A stretch of DNA of 64,000 nucleotides, from positions 221,001 through 285,000 of the forward strand of contig NC_018645.1 in assembly GCF_000307105.1 (NCBI RefSeq), written 5' to 3'. The stretch's first letter is position 1, and the number at the start of each line of letters is the position of its first letter. Of the stretch, positions 61,738 to 64,000 are shown piece after piece. The position numbers and the translations under genes are program-made. Under the pieces are notes generated by a model. The model made no database searches. It worked only from the letters and a program-made list of their open reading frames with translations, and was not told the origin of the DNA. The DNA comes from Desulfobacula toluolica Tol2. GTDB lineage: Bacteria > Desulfobacterota > Desulfobacteria > Desulfobacterales > Desulfobacteraceae.

Positions 61738-64000
61738 ATGACCTATAAAACAGATGAAATTTGGGAAGACAAATGGGTAAATACCACCTGTGGCGTATGC
61801 TACTCCGGTTGTGCAGCAAGAGTTCGGGTGGTGAACGGTGTCCCTGTAAAAGTTGAAGGAATAAAAGACAGCACCATGGGCGGTGAAGGCTCAGGTCTTT
61901 GCGGTAAGGGTACGGCAGGGTTGATGTATTATCATGATCCCAACAGGATCAAAAAGCCTATGTTGAGAACCAATCCTGAAAAAGGGCTTGGTGTGGATCC
62001 GAAATGGAAAGAAATTGAATGGGACGAAGCACTTGATATCATTTCCACCAAGATGAAAAAAATCATGGAAGATGATCCCAACAAGATTCTTTTTACCAAC
62101 CAGACAATGAGAGCTTCTGACGGCCCCCATAATCATGCGTATTTTTATGCCCAGGCATTTGGCGTGAAAAACAATGGTAACTTTATTATTGGCGGCGGAA
62201 GTCTTCATTGTGGAAATGCCTGCCATATGCTGGGTGGTTTGATTCATGGTGCATGGTCCATTGCTCCTGACTGGAGATATACAAAATATGTTTTAAAATG
62301 GGGTTCCAGTAAAGGCACCGGCTCCGGACATTCAGCCATGACCATGGCCCGGTTGAGAGCCGATGCAGTCAGACGCGGTATCAAGGAAACGGTTTTTGAT
62401 CCAATGGGTAACTTTGCCGGCGGCAAGGCAACCGAATGGGTTGCAATTCTTCCGGGTACGGATGCTGCAGTTGGTCTGGCAATTGCCAACTATATCGTTA
62501 ACACACGCGGTGAAATGGACATACTTTATCTTAAAGCCAAAACCAATTTCCCGTATCTGATTAAAGCCGACGGCACATACATACGTTATGAAGACAGTAA
62601 CAAACCAATGATATATGATGAAAAAGACGGTACGATCAAGGAGTATGACGACAAGACTCTTGCTTTTGAAAATTGTGCCCTTGATGGTGAATATGAATAC
62701 AATGGTGAAAAAGTCAGACCCTGTTTTGTTCCTTTTAAAGAACATTTGAAACAATTTACACCGCAATGGGCCTCTGACATATCAACTGTTCCAGTTGCCA
62801 AGATTCTTCAAGTGGCCAAAGAATGGGTGGATAATGCCCAGATCGGCTCCACTATTACTCTTGAAGGAAAAACTTTTCCGTACAGACCGGTTTCTTCCGT
62901 TACTTTCCGTGGCTCACAGGGTCATACAAACGGCATCCATCAGGTGGCTGCAATTGACTTGATGGCCCAGCTTGTTGGTGCGGAAGACGTACCCGGCGGT
63001 ACACTGGGATGGCCTGCTATAAGACGTGCCTATCCGGGCGGCAATTACGAGCAGACCTGCAGCGTTGGTACTGACGGGGTTATTGTTCCTTCCGTATTCT
63101 ATTCTCATGACCCCTGGCCAGTACATTCAGCCAAGCTTCCCGCCACCAACATGGGATGTGTGGATGTATGGACACACTGCACGCTTTCTCATATCCCCTA
63201 TGTTGATGAAATGGAATACATTCATGAAAAATTCGGCATGAAATCCAAACCTGAAATGATTTTCGGAATTTCAGCCAATTTTGTTATCAGTAATTCCGAC
63301 TGGGATGTTGCTGTTAGAAATTTTAAAGACTGCTTTGTTGTTCAAAACGACCTGTGGATAAATGAAACCGACCAGGCCATTGGCGATCTTATTTTGCCGG
63401 ATGTGTCTTATCTTGAAAAAGACTGCTGGTCTTCTGAAATTGATGCGTTCTTCTTCTCCGGCAGTCCGTCCCATGAAGACTGGTATGTACACCTTCAGCA
63501 GCCGGTTGCCGAACCTGTTGGCGAATCTCGTTTCTTCATGGATGTATATATTGATGTGGCCAAACGTGTGGGAGTCCTTGATAAGTTCAACCAGAAAATG
63601 AACGAGTACTACGGCGTGGAAGATCCTGAACTTCAGATCAAACCAGGTGAAGTTTTAACCTGGAAGCAGATCGGAGAAAGATTCCTGAAATGGGTCTATG
63701 GCAAAGACAAGGAAAAAATTGAAAAACAGGGATATGCCACCTGGCCTAAAAAAATTGAAGATGTCTACTGGAGATGGGATATTGATTCCAGGTGCCCGGT
63801 TTATATGGAATACCTGATTCATGACAGAAAAGCCATGGAAGATATCTTTGAGAAAACCGGTTTTGATCTGGAAATGGAAATGGATCAGTATACGCCGCTT
63901 CCATCCTGGTTCTGGCCTGAATCCCATAAGGATCTGGATGATGAATATGACCTTCTGGCATTTTCTTACAGGGATATTTTGCACACAAACAATACAACCT
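61738..64000 (+). CDS. Molybdopterin oxidoreductase catalytic subunit (PadB-like), 3' end outside window
   Basis: At least 754 codons, still open at the window end. The N-terminal [4Fe-4S] motif is CGVCYSGC...LCGKG. Then follow the molybdopterin-binding domains of the DMSO-reductase family (GGGSLHCGNACHMLGG, a candidate for the metal-ligand region, about 160-175; FDPMGNFAGGKATEWVAILPGTDAAVGLAI, about 220-249; QGHTNGIHQVAAIDLM). There is no Tat signal. With the oxidoreductase upstream, it most resembles phenylacetyl-CoA:acceptor oxidoreductase, giving phenylglyoxylate. Other relatives such as transhydroxylase-type enzymes cannot be excluded. Confidence 0.75.
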   Translation, partial: MTYKTDEIWEDKWVNTTCGVCYSGCAARVRVVNGVPVKVEGIKDSTMGGEGSGLCGKGTAGLMYYHDPNRIKKPMLRTNPEKGLGVDPKWKEIEWDEALDIISTKMKKIMEDDPNKILFTNQTMRASDGPHNHAYFYAQAFGVKNNGNFIIGGGSLHCGNACHMLGGLIHGAWSIAPDWRYTKYVLKWGSSKGTGSGHSAMTMARLRADAVRRGIKETVFDPMGNFAGGKATEWVAILPGTDAAVGLAIANYIVNTRGEMDILYLKAKTNFPYLIKADGTYIRYEDSNKPMIYDEKDGTIKEYDDKTLAFENCALDGEYEYNGEKVRPCFVPFKEHLKQFTPQWASDISTVPVAKILQVAKEWVDNAQIGSTITLEGKTFPYRPVSSVTFRGSQGHTNGIHQVAAIDLMAQLVGAEDVPGGTLGWPAIRRAYPGGNYEQTCSVGTDGVIVPSVFYSHDPWPVHSAKLPATNMGCVDVWTHCTLSHIPYVDEMEYIHEKFGMKSKPEMIFGISANFVISNSDWDVAVRNFKDCFVVQNDLWINETDQAIGDLILPDVSYLEKDCWSSEIDAFFFSGSPSHEDWYVHLQQPVAEPVGESRFFMDVYIDVAKRVGVLDKFNQKMNEYYGVEDPELQIKPGEVLTWKQIGERFLKWVYGKDKEKIEKQGYATWPKKIEDVYWRWDIDSRCPVYMEYLIHDRKAMEDIFEKTGFDLEMEMDQYTPLPSWFWPESHKDLDDEYDLLAFSYRDILHTNNTT

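Noticed and set aside
1-64000. tRNA, rRNA, tmRNA or CRISPR arrays
   Set aside because: I saw no T-arm/anticodon pattern, no rRNA signatures and no regularly spaced direct repeats. The hairpin family is dispersed, not an array.

Overview
The window looks like chromosomal DNA of an anaerobic, respiring Gram-negative bacterium, most plausibly a sulfate reducer of the Desulfobacterales (Desulfobacula/Desulfobacter-like). The reasons are a ferredoxin-dependent 2-oxoacid oxidoreductase next to a PadB/PadC-like molybdopterin enzyme, a seven-gene Mrp antiporter, a probable selenocysteine-containing permease, an archaeal-type thymidylate synthase, and moderate-to-low GC in a mosaic of Gram-negative genes. 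The species is an inference. No tRNA, rRNA or CRISPR array was seen.

About 1-33 kb is an accessory, defence-rich and heavily eroded region. It opens with the end of an AbiEii-type toxin. It continues with a type I restriction-modification operon (Xre regulator, hsdR, hsdM, hsdS) carrying a GxxExxY cassette between hsdR and hsdM. Behind hsdS sit a restriction-associated AAA ATPase, an HNH nuclease, a DUF6880-like protein, a 25-codon ORF and a deleted rhuM. Next come wrecks of IS91-, IS256- and IS3-type elements, a SAM methyltransferase, and a compact operon of a large N6-adenine-type methyltransferase, a PD-(D/E)XK nuclease and a protein with a possible degenerate integrase (RNase H) fold. A RelE/RHH toxin-antitoxin pair, TPR and DUF89 proteins, a GlxA-type regulator divergent from a transglutaminase and a nitrilase, and gene fragments (GreA-like, FKBP) fill the rest. 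A RIT-type element (recombinases in trio), itself damaged, closes the region. A 453-bp copy of the RIT end lies 18.15 kb upstream in the same orientation. Several small imperfect hairpins follow the 3' ends of cargo genes and resemble integron attC sites.

About 33-57 kb is a more ordinary chromosomal stretch. It holds a universal stress protein co-transcribed with mrpABCDEFG (Na+/H+ antiport), a TetR-sulfotransferase pair, an RluA-type pseudouridine synthase, a DUF4198 protein with a TonB-dependent receptor preceded by a structured leader, a lipoprotein beta-carbonic anhydrase, and an ArsR-permease-MFS operon whose permease is read through an in-frame UGA. It also holds an MtaD-like deaminase, the archaeal-type thymidylate synthase, an EEP-family phosphodiesterase, another Usp, and a catalase.

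About 58-64 kb is a catabolic operon: a four-subunit 2-oxoacid:ferredoxin oxidoreductase (delta, alpha, beta, gamma), then an Fe-S subunit and a molybdopterin catalytic subunit that runs off the end. The pairing fits oxidation of phenylacetyl-CoA to phenylglyoxylate and on to benzoyl-CoA, but the substrate is inferred.
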